A stretch of DNA of 64,000 nt from Diospyros lotus (GCF_014633365.1 NC_068339.1:14345925-14409924), one strand, 5' to 3'; shown: positions 12,460 through 25,659, numbered from the stretch's first letter. A program made the numbers and translations. Notes: generated by a model from the letters alone, not told the origin.

Positions 12460-13045
12460 CTTTTTTTTTTAATGGTTCTAACTATGGTTATAGGAAGAAA
12501 CGTATGTCTTGTTTTCTTATGCAAAACACAATCATATTGTAGTTCATTAAAAAGGAAGTTAAGCTTCCGAACATGGAGAAAATGGAGACTTGGACGGATG
12601 GGGACAAGCAAAATGTGGAGATAAATGCAATAGCCATGAATATTTTATTTTGTGCTCCATGCCCCGAGGAGTTTAATCGGGTATCTATATGCTCAACGGT
12701 CAAAGAGATTTGGGACAAATTAGAAGTCACTCATGAAAGTACTAGTTAAGTCAAGCAAATAAAGACAAATTTACTAATTCATGAGTATGAACTTTTTTCT
12801 ACGAAATCTTGGGAGCCGATTAAGGATATATTTACTAGGTTTAACTCGTTTAGAGGCTCTAGGAAAAACTTTTTCAAATAGGGAGAAAGTTAGAAAAATT
12901 CTTAGAAGTCTTCCCAAAAAATGTGATCCAAAAGTAACAGTCATTCAAGAGACTAAAGATCTAGATAACTTATCCACTGATGATTTGATTGAATCTCTCA
13001 TGACTCGTGAGATGATGATGAATAGAGAAGATAATGAGAAGAAAA
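12460..13045 (+). pseudogene. Copia gag fragment (UBN2-like), truncated
   Basis: Downstream of the primer site, frames read SNYGYRKKRMSCFL, then WTDGDKQNVEINAMAMNILF and FNRVSICSTVKEIWDKLEVT. The open stretch from 12781 includes VRKILRSLPKKCDPKVTVIQ and LSTDDLIESLMTREM. This is the N-terminal gag of SIRE-like copia elements. Stops (for example the TAA before VKQIKTN at about 12748) and a frameshift near 12830 disable it. It is cut off at 13045 by the GCGAC repeat element. Confidence 0.75.
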
Positions 13046-13046
13046 T

Positions 13047-13870
13047 ACTACAAAAAATATACTATTTAGCGATGAAATTAGCGACAGGACAAAATTCGTT
13101 GCAAAATTTTTACGACGGATTTGCGACGCATTTTTTGGTTGCTATTTTTTTTTTAATTTAGCGACGGAATTTGCGACGAGATACCTGTCATAAAAAAGGA
13201 AAAAAAGTAATTTTTAAAAAATAAAGAATTAAGCGACGAAAAATGTCTGTCGCTAAAAAATTGAACAAATAAAATAAGAATTTAAATATTTAGCAATGGA
13301 AAATGTTCGTTGTTAAAAAAAAAATAAAAAAATAAAAACATTAGCGATGGAAAACATCTGTTGCTAAAAAATGGGAAAAAATAAAATTAAACTAAAAACA
13401 TTACCAACAAAAAAGCCAGTCGCTAAAAAAAAGAAAAGAAAATTAAAAATAAAAACTTTAGTGATGGAAAATGTCCGTCGCTAAGAAATAAAAAACTAAA
13501 ATTAAAACTAAAAGCTTTATCGACGAAAAATGTCCGTCGCTAAAAAAGTAAAAAAAAATAAAATAAAAACTTAAAACATTAGCGACGAAAAAAGTCCATC
13601 GCTAAAAAATAAAAAATAAAATAAAATAAAGATTAAAAACATTAGCGACGAAAAATGTTAGTACCTAAAAAATGGAAAAAAAGAAAATTAAAAATAAAAA
13701 TTTGAGCGACAGAAAATGTTTGTCTCTTAAAAAGTAAAAAAAAAAAATTAACACTTTAGCGACAGAATAAATCCGTAACTAAAAAATTAAAAAAAATAAA
13801 TTGAAAAAATAAAAACTTTAGCTATAGAATAAATTCATCTCCAAAAAAGAAAAAAATAAATTCAACAATT
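13047..13870. repeat. CACTA-like terminus followed by an array of GCGAC palindromic repeats
   Basis: The array starts TACTACAAAAAA, one base from the common plant CACTA terminus CACTACAAAAA, exactly where the gag fragment stops. About a dozen units of roughly 60 bp follow. Each has the dyad TTAGCGACGAAAAATGTCCG then TCGCTAAAAAA, separated by A-rich spacer. Units decay toward the right end. Such subterminal palindromes are typical of transposase-binding regions in CACTA elements. No transposase and no clear opposite end were found. Confidence 0.6.
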
Positions 13871-14830
13871 TAAACTTTAGAGCAATCCTTCCAAAAAATT
13901 ATATTTTAACAACTAAATTTATAAAATGTGAAATTTATACTTTAATTTCACATTTTAGTAAATAAATTTATATTTTTAGCTCAATTTAATTAAATATTTT
14001 TTTTAATTATGACAAATTAAAATTTTCGTTATTTTGATGACGAAAATAAAGTGGTTAAATAGAATTAAAAATACGGATATAATATATATTTAACTTAAAA
14101 ATATAAATAAAGAAGTGTAATTAGAAAACAAAAAAAATCAAATGACTGTACAAAAAAAAACGTAATAGTATGTAAATAAAAATCTAGATGTGCCCTATAT
14201 ACACATACATTTTTTAAAGATTTTGATTTTCATTATTGAGTAATATGTTATCCTTTCGCAAATATCCATCTTTTTAATTGAATAATATCCAAATAGAATA
14301 AAAATAATATTCATGATATTCAGGTGATAGGTTTCACTTGTTTTAAATTTCATTATTAATAATATGATGTCATGCTATATAATTCAGGAGTTTATACAGG
14401 AACTTAGTAATGTTGCTGAAATTAATCTTTAACAAAATATTTATAAAAATTTAATGTGAAATTAATAAAATATTTAAATTAAATTTAAAAATTGATTTGA
14501 AAATGAAAATTTTCATAGTTAAATATATAATATATAAAAATTTCAATTAAATTCAAAATTAGTGAGGGAATATTTTATTTTTAAGTTGTAAATTAATAAA
14601 ACATGAAATTACAAATTAAATTCAAAATGAGTTTTCAAACATATTTTGAAAATAAGTTTCAAAAATATTGGGGTGCAAATGTAATTCTGAAGATTTTAAA
14701 TAAAAATATAATAAAAATATTTTATGCGCATAATAAATAAAAGAGACATTTAGATTAGCTGATCACGCATGCGCGTGTAAGTTTTTGGAGGCTGGCAGAT
14801 CTAGGGTTCAATCATTGGAAAAGGGAAGCA
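13871..14830. other. AT-rich intergenic or element-internal DNA
   Basis: No ORF, repeat or RNA gene is visible. The last 70 bases may be internal sequence of the LTR element whose primer site lies at 14831. Confidence 0.5.
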
Positions 14831-14846
14831 CATGCTCTGATACCAA
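14831..14846 (-). other. Primer binding site (tRNA-iMet type)
   Basis: On the minus strand it reads TTGGTATCAGAGCATG, directly after the LTR at 14848-17465. The site contains the canonical TGGTATCAGAGC intact and shows that the element is oriented leftward. Confidence 0.8.
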
Positions 14847-14847
14847 C

Positions 14848-17465
14848 TTATAACCCGAGAAATTAAACACAATGCTCAATTTATTTTTTTTATTCACAAC
14901 AACAGAAGCAAATTGATGAAAGTTACACATTTCAGGGGCTCTTACATACATATCATAGTGTCTGCTAAACAAATTTAACGAAACACCTCATCTGAGCCCC
15001 TGTCCGCACTCATCCTCAGGGATCTTTTCAATCGGGAGAGCCCCATATACATGGCTATTGGCAATGATCTGATACTACTAAATTTGACCTCGAACTTTTC
15101 CTTCCTTAACCTGGATTGATGTTAAAACAACATAAACCACGAGACTCAACAAGTATATTTGAAATAAATGAGGCATCATAGGAACACACGTATTCATAAT
15201 TATGCACATAGCTATTCGAGCCAAGTTCATATTGTATACTGTGCATCGACATGCATGTTCACGTTCACACTACTTGTTTACATCATGCACATACTCAATA
15301 AAATACAAATAACCCTTCGGCTCAATATGCTCAACAATATCATATGCAATGTCATAACACTTACTACTCATTAACCATATGTTACCCTATTTGGCATGAC
15401 AACACACGCCTATCCTGCCTGGACGTCATCGGCACAACCATAGTAGTGCTCTCGCTCAGAGGCCGAGGAGACAAATACCTATCATAAACTTTACTTGATA
15501 ACATATATACAATATCATGCATGATCATATGCAACTCACACCACCATGTATATCCAAAGTCTTTACACAGTTGTTATGGGAATGTTTACTTGAGTACGTA
15601 AAAGCCCATATGTTTCACGTTATACAAATCACGTCATTGAACCCACATCTGTACGTTCCCAACCTATTTATAGCATAAGGCATTAGCCCTAATATTTGTA
15701 GGTCGACATATAGATATCTCATATGATTTCGGGGTCAACGTATGAACCCTTATACGGCGTAAATATTTGTATCACTTTACTTTCAGGATTATGGGTAACG
15801 CTATTCGTTACTCACTTTATTAGCTGGTCCAACATATTTGATAATATTAAATATTAGACAGAAGCTGGTCAGTTGACTGCCATAATCTCATTAAGTCTCC
15901 TTGACTCTCTCTAAGAACTTAGCCCACGTTGGTTCGGCATCATTCCCAAAGAAGTAGAGGCGATACAAAGCCCCGTGGCGGTTAGAAATAAATATCACCA
16001 GGGATCACATATTTGGTTTAAACCCACCGTCCACAGATTCAACAACTCACATATTATAAAATGGTTACCACGTGTATTTGCATTATTAATGCGTGGAAGT
16101 GAATTATGGTAAGGGAATGTATAAAATATGAGAAACCAAGAAAACTTGCGTAGGGACTAAAGAGCATAAAAGAGGGTAAGAAGCTTGCTTTCAAATGACC
16201 GTTTCTCGACATTCTCGCATTCCTAATGCAAAGTAATAAGATTGCGACTAAATTTAACAGCGTAAAATATATAATTCAACTAATTTCAAATATTATTTAT
16301 CAATTAAATTTAGCTAATTAATTAACTAATCAAAATAAACTAATTAATCTAAATAAATTAAAACTCTTAAATATTCTTACCTTTATGTTGAATTCTTCCT
16401 CTCACGGCGTGCTCATTCACCTTATGCTTTTTTTTATATGGGCGACTTACCTATTTATAGGCTTTGGCGCCCCTAGTCTTCTCCCTCAAACCATGGTTTA
16501 CCCCCACTAATTTGCTTTCTTGTACCAGTCTTTTCTTAGTTTAAGCCACACATTCCCTCATTTCTTTTCCCCATTTCTTTTAGCTGAAATTTTACTTAAA
16601 ATTGGAGGAGCTTGTGCATGGAGTTTCATTCTTAATTAAATTCAATTGAAAGCTGAAATCCACCCCTTTTAAATCCACGTTGCTGCTTCCCATACATGGC
16701 ATATCCTAATTTCCTTGTTATATTATTTAATACTTACTAAGTGCTATCTCAACAAATGCATGGCCACCAAACTTTATATATATATTATTATTTAATTCTT
16801 CTCCCACCTTCACCCGCAGCTTCCTGCCCATTCACGCCCACAGATACACGCACATATATATATATATATAAAATATATCTTTATATTATAATATAATTTA
16901 TATAATTTATTATAAACTTAAAATCATGAAAATTACACATAAGTTCATAAATTAGATCTTAATCTTACTTAAACCATTCTATTTTGTAATTACACCCTTA
17001 AATATAAATTTTATTTAGATTAAACTATTAAAAACCCAAAATTAATAATCTAAGGTTACTCGATAAGGTCAATTTCATCCCTGAGCCCTCACAAGACTTT
17101 TATTTCGTCCTAAAATCACTTCAGGATTAATCCTTACAAAAAATCGGAGTCTTCTCAGGGTTCCGTTGACTTCCCAACAGTCCCCTACGACAATTCAATT
17201 TTTTAACCTAAATTATACTTGTATTTTAGGTGTACCGAAAAGTGTTTATATTCTAATTTCTTTCGATGTCATAAATCATGCCTCGAAATACTTGTTAATA
17301 CCATATTATTTTTCTTAGGTATTTCGGCTCCAGGGTACTCCCTATAGTTGATTCGGTACTGATAACTGCAAGAAATTATACTTAAATCCATAATCTTTTG
17401 ATAATTTCACCCATGGCCAAAGTTAAAATTACTCTTGAACCCTTTAAAAAATCTGGGGTATTACA
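14848..17465 (-). repeat. Long LTR (5' LTR of a leftward element, probably Ty3/gypsy)
   Basis: Read on the minus strand it starts TGTAATACCCC (17465) and ends near CGGGTTATAAG, followed by an intact primer site. A minus-strand TATA box (CTATAAATAGG) lies at about 16451-16461. It shares long blocks with the LTRs at 19116-23174 and 23650-25659, including the GGGTTCCGTTGA and GATTCGGTACTGATAACTGC stretches. Only about 80 bases of internal sequence may remain to the left. A Ty3/gypsy chromovirus (Tekay-like) origin is inferred from LTR length and primer, since no protein remains. Confidence 0.65.
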
Positions 17466-17689
17466 GACTCGCTTGCTAGGAAAATAATAATTCTCGGAAG
17501 TAGGTACATATTTTTATTAATAGTGGAGTAGGAAGTGCACATTAGCGGATACATATTTTTAATCGTAATATCATACTCAAAATTATATATTTAATTAGGT
17601 AACTAAATTTTTACTATGCTATACTCCAATTAATTGTATAATTGAGATGAATAATAATTTTTGATAATATTTTTAGTATTTTTAGTGAA

Positions 17690-18230
17690 AAATATAAAAG
17701 CAAGACTACAAAGTCTTTTTTGCTACTAGATTATATCTATATTGTTTTACTCATTTGAACAATAATATAAAATTTTATTTCTTAATCAATGAAATGATAT
17801 TCAACTTTATCTGAAAAAGAGCACTTTTAAATAGATGATTATTCATTTTGTTTTCCTCTTAAGAGGCTTATCATATCCACAAGATAGGCTTTCTAGCAAG
17901 AATGCTAGATGATACAACCTCCTACAATACTTGTAGGCCTTATAGCTCTTGCTAAGTAATACAAACAAAATTACTTCAATCAAAAGAGAGAATATAAGAA
18001 CTAAATTTCTTAGTTACAATATCTCTCAATTGATACAAGGTTTAGAAAATAAATAATAATAATGAATGCAACAATAACCTTGAGAAAAATTGTGTCAATT
18101 TAAAGCATGAGAGATAAAATATAAGCATTTGTAAGTTAGAACACTTAAACACTTATAATGAATGTTTTCTAGCCCCATAAATATTGCACCATCCAAGTAT
18201 TTATAGTTGATGGTTGAACTACATTAAATG
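17690..18230 (-). repeat. Diverged copia LTR relic, inverted
   Basis: The reverse complement shows TATAAATA (plus strand 18199-18206), then phrases parallel to the 11326 LTR (GCTATAAGGCCTACAAG, GTAGGAGGTTGTATCATC). No primer site or coding sequence is attached. Confidence 0.5.
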
Positions 18231-18249
18231 CACTTATTAAAAATAATTT

Positions 18250-19110
18250 TTAGTTTAACGAATATATATAATTTAAAACTAAAAATTAATTAATTAAATA
18301 ATTTATATAATTATTATTATTTATAACATAAAACTATTGATCATTTAAAAAATAAAAGATTAATCTTGATCTCTCATTTTATAATTAAGAATAAACCTAC
18401 ATACTATTAAAAAATATTTTAATTAAAAAATAATTTGTTTCCTTCTTCAGTTATTGTTCTTCAAGTACTCTTAGTGTTTTATTTTTATTATTTTTTTTAA
18501 TTTTTTTCTTCTTTCTTTATCTCTTATACTTATTTTTTCTAATTAATGTGAAGTCGTAAAATCAAATATCTATACAAGAACTATATTAATTTTAATAGTT
18601 AAAAAAATTAAATTAATTTTAAAATATATATATATATATTAATTTTAAAAAGTTTATTATTCGGCGACGAACAATTAATCACTCGACACTAATTCTCCAT
18701 TTGCGATGGGTAATTGCCCGTCGCAGATGATTGTTAATTTTTGTTTTCTATTAAAAGACTTATCATTTTTAGTTTAAAAAATATATATAATTTAAAATTA
18801 TAAATTAATTAGTAAAATATTTTATAAAATTATTATTATTTATAAAATAAATAAATTATTAAAAAAATATTTTATTTATTTTTCAGTCATTGTTCTTTAA
18901 ATACTTTTAATGATTTATTTTTATTAATTTCTTTTATTTTTTCTTCGCACGTTGTTGTAGATTTTTTTCCAGATTAGTTTAATGTTGTAAAATTAAATAT
19001 CTATAAATCAATTATATTTTAAAGTAGTTAAAAAATATATATTTATTTTAAAAATAATATATTAATTTTAAAAAAATTATTCTGACGAATTGATTTTAGC
19101 GACGTGTAGT
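18250..19110. repeat. Two-unit tandem duplication, each unit ending in a GCGAC motif
   Basis: Units of about 450 bp start near 18250 and 18765. They share TATATATAATTTAAAA, the CAGTTATTGTTCTTCAAGTA / CAGTCATTGTTCTTTAAATA block, and ends with GGCGACGAAC (18662) or TTTTAGCGACGTG (19095). The motifs relate to the 13-kb GCGAC array. The second unit is interrupted at 19116 by a solo LTR and resumes at 23175. Confidence 0.55.
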
Positions 19111-20259
19111 GTCCGTGTAACACTCTACTTTCTCGGACATGTTATAACCTGAGAACCTTGGGAATTTATTTATTTTTAATATATAACTCAACATAATATA
19201 AGTCCCAAAATTTCCACTATTTTATCTAGCATGGAAAAACATTATATATCAAATAAGCTAAACTAGGCATTCTTAAATAGTGGAAGCAAAGATCGAACCT
19301 AACATTTTAACATTGATCATACATTAGTTCTTACACCATGGACTTTCAAAATGTACGGAGTTCAAGTAGCAAAAATTTAAATACATCACTTTCAAATCAA
19401 ATACTTTATGCACTTAACAAGTGCCATTGAATGCCTCATTTGCATCTGCATCAGCTACAACAACATTTGGAACGTTTGAATATTTCAAGGGTAAAGTTCA
19501 GGTTAGAAATCATCTAAGGGTACAAAATATATTTCGTGTATGAATGCAAAATGTCATTTTTCATTTCATTTTGATTTGAGCCGACCGTATCTTATTACTA
19601 CTCCCCATTTTTACAGCCTCCTTTCTAGGCCGAGGTGTATGGGTGCACTCTTAAAAGAGTAACGATCCTGGCCCGTACTCTCAAACTCTTATGTGAATGC
19701 ATGATCAATAATATCATCGTGTATATATGCATATTTCATCATCAATACATGTAAATGCAATGTATATGGCATACTCATATCAAGACGTGACAACATGATA
19801 AAACATATACTTAAAATCGGATTTTAGGGTCGAACCACTTACAAGCCCTTTATATAAACTAAATTTAGTTGTGTAGTACCAATTACCTCAAACGTATCTT
19901 GAAATATCTTGATTTTCGTGCCAACTTCAAAATTTGCACATGTTGTTTCACCTTAAGCCTCAAAGCACCCTAATCATTATATTACCCAAATAAACATCAT
20001 AAATCTAATTTTTTCTTAATTTTCTCACATTTTCTTTATTTTTCTCCCATTCTTCCTCACTAATATTCTAAAATAAATATCTATTCAAATCTTTTCCCAA
20101 ATATCTTTATACCAAAATTCCTAAAATATTTTTCTGAGAATATAAAAAATTTCAAAACTTACCTTAACTTAGCTTTTAAAGCCTCCTTGACATGCGTGCC
20201 AGAATAATTTCTTTCCTAATCCCAAGCTCTCGGCTATCTTCACTTATTGCCTTTATTTG

Positions 20260-22371
20260 TGTAATACCCTAAGTTTTATGAATAAATTTAATTCAATTAA
20301 GTTATGTAATTAATTCATGTGTATGCCAAAAATTAATTTATTAAGTATGTGTATAGATAATTAATTTATATAAGTATGCAAGTATATGAGTATATATGAA
20401 AATAAATATGTATATAGCTGCTGTATATAATTTGGTATGTATGTATGTGTATAGCTATGCAGGTATATATATGATATGTATATATATATATCCATATATA
20501 TGTAATAAAAAAAATCAGAAAATCTGGATTTTGCAGAGCAGCCCGCGGCCAGAGCATGGCTGCGCCTGCAAGCGGCAGTCAGGGAAAGGGAGGGCCTTTA
20601 ATGGCCGAGGTGACGCCGGAGTGGCCGGCCATGATAGGTCGAGTTGCGTTGGATTTGGGCTATAAATAGTCGTTCCTGGACTGCCCATTTCATCCAAAAA
20701 TTTTCTCCTCTAAGTAGTAGATTTGTGGCAGTATGGAGAGGTTTTGAGAGCGGGGTTTTGATCTTCAAGTCGTGGGTAACATTTCTGCCAAATTTGGCGA
20801 TCAACGGAGCAGAGGAAGAGGCGAATCAAGGCTTCGCCGAAAAACCCGTGACTCGCCGGAGCCGAGGGGTGTTCGGCCGATTTGAGGTAAGTTTAATCCC
20901 ATTTTTGTGTTAATTTTTGCTCCATCGTGTTCGGAATAGCAAAATCTATAGGATAGGAGAAGAAAAATGAAGCTTCAAGGCCGGATCGCCGGCCGGCGAC
21001 GAAGAGAGCTACCGAAGAAGACGACCCGAGGGGGGGTCGGGCGCGTGGGCACACGCGCACGCAAGAAAATAAAAAAAGAAAAGAAATAAAAAAGAGATAA
21101 ATAGATAAAATTTTGCAAAAATTTTATTAAATCTGGAATGTTGTTTATGATTTATTTTGTGAAGAAATTTCTGGAAATACTAAATTTGTTAATTATTTGA
21201 GTAGATTTTCTATTATGGAAATAAAGAGAAAATAAAATTTTAATTCAAAAAATTTCAAGGAAATTTCAGAATGCTAGAAGTATTATATATTTGGCTATTA
21301 GTGAAGAGAAATTGAATAAAATGAAAGGTTAGATAATTATTATGTAATAATTATATATTTGGCTATTAGGAAATAAGAAAAAATAAGAATTTAAGTTGGA
21401 AAATTCCATGAAAATTCCAGAATAATAGAAATATTATATAAGGGATATTGGTGAAGATAAATTAGATTTTTTGAAATACTAGATAATTTTTATGCAATTC
21501 TTGAAGAAATAAGATTTAGAAATAAAGAGAAGTTATGAAAATGATGAAAAATAGTAAATTGATATTTTAAAAAATAAGTTTAATGTCTAGGTGTCTTTGA
21601 GGGCGAGAAGTAGCCGCTCGACACGAATTTTGAGACTGGCACGTCTTTCGAAATGACTTAACTGTAAGTGTACCATTCCAAACTTGGTACGATTATAAAT
21701 GTTAACTTTTGAATGCCTACATCATATTGACATGCAATGATATGTACCCCACACGTAGACTGCATCCATGACATGATTATGAAATGCATAAATACATGTC
21801 GATGCCATTGATCACTCGCATATGAGGTCGTAGGGAGTACGAACTGGCACCGTTGCCTTACCAAGGGTGTACCATACACCCCGGTTTCGATAAAGGTGGC
21901 TGCTAAAATGGTAGGTAGCCTGAGGGTGCAATTGACACCTACGAGGTAAGACATTGCATACACACATGACATAGTATTATGTACCCTTACTTAGATGATT
22001 CATCATCTAACTTGGGTTCGCCCCTGGAACATTCAACGTTCCAGTTGAGACTTGCAGTGATGACACTGAGACTGGAGATATGTAGTGACTCGAGACGAGG
22101 GAATGTGCCATGTTATGTTCAAGAATTATGTACAATTGTTTTAATTTCAGAAGCTTATGTAATAAACTTGTAATAAATATTATGTCCAGTTATTCATGTA
22201 TGTATTGCCATGAGCAGGTTCGATTCAGTTTCCGTTTTATATTTTCTAGTGTAAACATCTCGTCTAGCACTAGATAAGGTCTTAGGGAATTTCGGAGATA
22301 ATATAAATATATATATATATATATACCAAATTTCCTAAAGCATAACACGCCCGAGAAGGCGGGCTGTTAGA
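20260..22371 (+). mobile_element. Solo LTR nested inside the LTR at 19116-23174
   Basis: It starts TGTAATACCCTAAG and ends GGCGGGCTGTTAGA (expected TTACA), with perfect 5-bp duplications ATTTG at 20255-20259 and 22372-22376. A TATA box (GGGCTATAAATAG) lies at about 20655-20667, followed by a GC-rich leader. It also has the GGAACATTCAACGTTCC palindrome (about 22026-22042). It belongs to the same family as its host LTR but is in the opposite orientation. Confidence 0.8.
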
Positions 22372-22440
22372 ATTTGGCCATTGCCATTTGCTTGTTCTCC
22401 TTCTCATTTCTTCATCTATATATAGCCATCCATTTGCATA

Positions 22441-22615
22441 GAAAACTTAGCTATTAAGTTTTCCATCCCATTACACAAAGCTTAACTATTAAGCTTTCCA
22501 TCCCACTTCACAAGGCTTAACTATTAAGATTTCCATCCCATTTCAGAAGGGTTAACCATTAAGCTTTCCATCCCACTTTACAAAGCTTAACCATTAAGCT
22601 TTCCATCCCACTTGC
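22441..22615. repeat. About five tandem copies of a 38-bp repeat within an LTR
   Basis: The repeated phrase is AAGCTTAACTATTAAGCTTT then CCATCCCACTT. Its first part is an imperfect palindrome (AAGCTTAA/TTAAGCTT). The copies differ by a few bases. The array belongs to the LTR at 19116-23174. Confidence 0.8.
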
Positions 22616-23179
22616 ACATATATATAAATATTTATAACTTATATATATTATACCAATAAAATATGGGAATTTACATATTTAAATCCCAAATTTCCTCTTA
22701 ATTCCACCTGGGCAATTGTCTATTTACATTCTCAAACATCAAATTAATTACGATACTTAAAATGCAACATTAACAACTCAAGCCTTACTCGATAAGAACG
22801 ATTTTACTCCAGTGTCCGCACTGGACTATTGTTTCATCTTGAAACCACTTCGAGGTTAATTCTTGCATAAAACCAGAGCCCCCTCATGGTTCTCCTAACT
22901 TTCCGAAAGCCTCTTACGTCAATTTGATTTTTCAGTCTGATTTAACGTTGTACAAAAAATCGTTCTTGATTTGACTTATTTCGGCACTAAAAATCTTATT
23001 TTAATATGCTTGCTTTGGGTATCTCTTTCTTTTAACACATGCACGTCCCAAGGTACTCCCTCCTATTGATTCGACTATTTAGTACCCTTAAACTGTCTCC
23101 TAGATTCCATTATCGCCATCAAATATGCTATGAAATAATTATATATTTATTCATTTTTATTTCGGGATATTAGAGCCCG

Positions 23180-23648
23180 TTGTTGATTCTGGGGGGGACT
23201 AGCCCGCCCCCCTCCCTCCCCCTCCTCGTGACACTTGGCCCCCCTCCCCTTTCCCTTTAAACGGCCTCCTCTCTCCCTCTGTTCCTCTCCATTTCTTCTC
23301 TTCTTTCAAATTTCTTTCTTCTCCACAGTTTACACACTGTTTTGCTCTTGTCTCATTCTCATTACAATCACGAAAGTGATTTTTATTTTGCTGTGATTTA
23401 GTCTTAATTCAGAAGATACGAACCTCATCAAGAATTGAAGATATTTTTTATTTTTAGTCGTTAATAATTTTAGATTTAAAATGCAATATTGAATGTTTCT
23501 TGCATAATAGATATTATTTGGTTAATTGTTAAGTAGTAAATAGTTGTTTATCACTTGATTAATATATTTGTTCAATGATTAACTATTAATATTAATATTT
23601 CTGTTATTTATATTTATTGCATGTTTATTATTATTTATTTTATATTGA
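23180..23648. other. No gene seen; continuation of the GCGAC-family unit and C/T-rich DNA
   Basis: It starts TTGTTGATTCTGG, then a run of pyrimidine-rich DNA (23200-23330) and AT-rich DNA. No open frame or element end is recognisable. Confidence 0.4.
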
Positions 23649-23649
23649 T

Positions 23650-25659
23650 TTGCGTGTCAATCTCAAAATTTGCATGAGTCTCTTCAACTTCAACCTTAAA
23701 GTATCCTAATCACCACAATTATTTAAATAAACATTAAAACCTATTTTTTCATAATTTCTTACATTTTCTTTAATTTTTTTCTCTATTTTTTCCTCAATAA
23801 ATCCAAACTAAATATTTCTAAAATATTTTCTCAAATATTTCACTACGAAAATTCATAAAATAATATTCTTGAATTTCTAGAATTTTCTAAGAAATTTTAC
23901 TTACCTTGACTTAGCCTCTTCGATTTTCTCGGTATGCGTGTCATATCCTCGAAACGCGTGCCCAAACAATTTTTCTCGCCCAAATCTCCGGGATATTACC
24001 GAAATATAATTTCCTATTTTTCATAATTTTTCTAGGATTTTTCCCATCATTTTCCTATTTTCTTTTCTTTTCTTCTTTTCTTTTTTTCTTTTCTTTTCTT
24101 TTTTCTTTTTCTTTTTCCTTCCACTATTCATCATCTTCTCTCTTCTTCACTGCACCCACGCACCACCTGCCCAGCTTCTTTCCATTTTTCTTCTTCCTTT
24201 TCTTTCTTCTCTTCTTCTTTTCTTCTTCTTTTTCTTCTTCTTCCTCCTACCAGCGCTGCCTGCAACTCGCGAACAAGGGCTGCGCACGGCTGCCGCTCGC
24301 CACCCACTTCCGTCGCCGCTGCTGCGGCCAATGCTTCCGCCGATCACCATGCTTCCGGCCGCTTCTGTCTTAGGCCGTTGCTGCTTGCTCGCGCGCTGCC
24401 CAGCCGCTGCTCGCAGCTGCCATGGCTGTTGAAGCTCGCGGCCGCCATGGCTGTTAAAGCTTCACAGCCGTGGCCGCTGCAGCTATGTGGCCAACTCCTT
24501 CGGTCACCGACGCGGCCACACCAGCCTCCTCGCACACCCATCAGTGCCGTTCACTGTTGCTGGCCGCGGCTTACTAGCAGCGGCAGCCATGGCCGCGGCC
24601 ACCTTGCTTCCATCTCTCTCTCTCTCTCGCTTCCCTCGGCTTTCCCAGCCCAAACTCGAACTCCCTCTCTCTCTCATCTCTCGGCCAGCTTCTCCCTTGC
24701 TTCCATTTCTCTTCTCCCATTTCCCTGCCATTCTCTTCTCCAAGCTCCCTATTTATAGCAAAATGTAGCTTGGGCATTACTCAACTTGTCGTGCAAAATC
24801 TTCTAAGCTTGCAGAGGTAAGCTTCAGTTGTAGACGCGTGGCCGATTTGCGCAATTCGCGGATGGCTGATTTACAGGGCATGGCACACACGCGCACTGAT
24901 ATATATATCACGCCGCGCATTTAATTCCTCAAATCTCGCTGGCTTAATCTCCCCTTCTTGCGCAAATCTTGGTCGATTTTGCAGAGGCGCAGCTGGTTGC
25001 AGAGCATGGCTAAGTTGCAGAGTTGGGAGGAGTTTGCGTGCATAATTCTATCAATTTTTGCAGAGGCGTCTGCTCTGCTGCGTACATACATATATATAAT
25101 TATTTATTACTTTAATATATATAAAAATTACATAATTCATTTACAAAATTATACATTAAACCCCAAATTTATTCCTATTACACTAGTGCAATTCCATAAT
25201 TGCAACTATGGCCTTAAACCTCAAATTAATTTACATTACAATACCGAAAATCCACAATTAATAATCCAAATCTTAGTTGAAAATGACAATTTCATTCTAG
25301 TGTCCTCATCGGCTATTGTTTCATCCCGAAACCAGTGAAGGGTTGCTCATTATGTAAAACCAGAGCCCCCCTAGGGTTCCGTTGATTTTTCGGGAGCCTC
25401 CTACAACAATTTGGTTTTTCAGCCTAAATGACAGCTATATTTTAGTTGTATCGAAAACTGTTCCCGATTCAATTTCTTTTGATACCATAAATCCTATCTC
25501 GGAATGCTCATCAAAACCATATAATTTTCCTTAGACAATTTCACTCCGAGGCATTCCCTGCAGTCGATTCGGTACTAATAACTGCTATTAAGTCAATTTT
25601 TCGATATCCTAAACTCATCGAAATTACGTGGCAACTTCATACGAATATGGGGTATTACA
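23650..25659 (-). repeat. Left-truncated long LTR of the same family
   Basis: The right end is GGGGTATTACA. The block GTAAAACCAGAGCCCCCCTA then GGGTTCCGTTGA (about 25345-25382) matches 17125-17172 and 22868-22890. A minus-strand TATA box (GCTATAAATAGGGAG) lies at about 24747-24761. The segment 24050-24770 is pyrimidine-rich and then very GC-rich (Ala/Arg/Ser-like frames) and is probably the LTR leader, not coding. The left end is missing. Confidence 0.6.

Larger units (their letters stand above)
19116..23174 (-). mobile_element. Solo LTR (about 1.94 kb) interrupted by a second solo LTR
   Basis: The plus strand starts TGTAACACTC and ends GGGATATTAGA. The flanks are GTCCG (19111-19115) and GCCCG (23175-23179), a 5-bp duplication with one mismatch. 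The outside sequence joins as a GCGAC-family unit (..GTCCG then TTGTTGA..). Subtracting the nested element and its TSD leaves about 1942 bp. No internal coding region remains, so it formed by LTR-LTR recombination. Confidence 0.7.

Noticed and set aside
20396..20665. 89-codon ORF over a TA-rich microsatellite and LTR promoter
   Set aside because: It spans TATATA/GTATGTATG repeats and the LTR TATA box region. No domain.
24131..24777. Several GC-rich ORFs on both strands
   Set aside because: All lie in the pyrimidine-rich then GC-rich part of an LTR. Low-complexity Ala/Arg/Ser composition in every frame.
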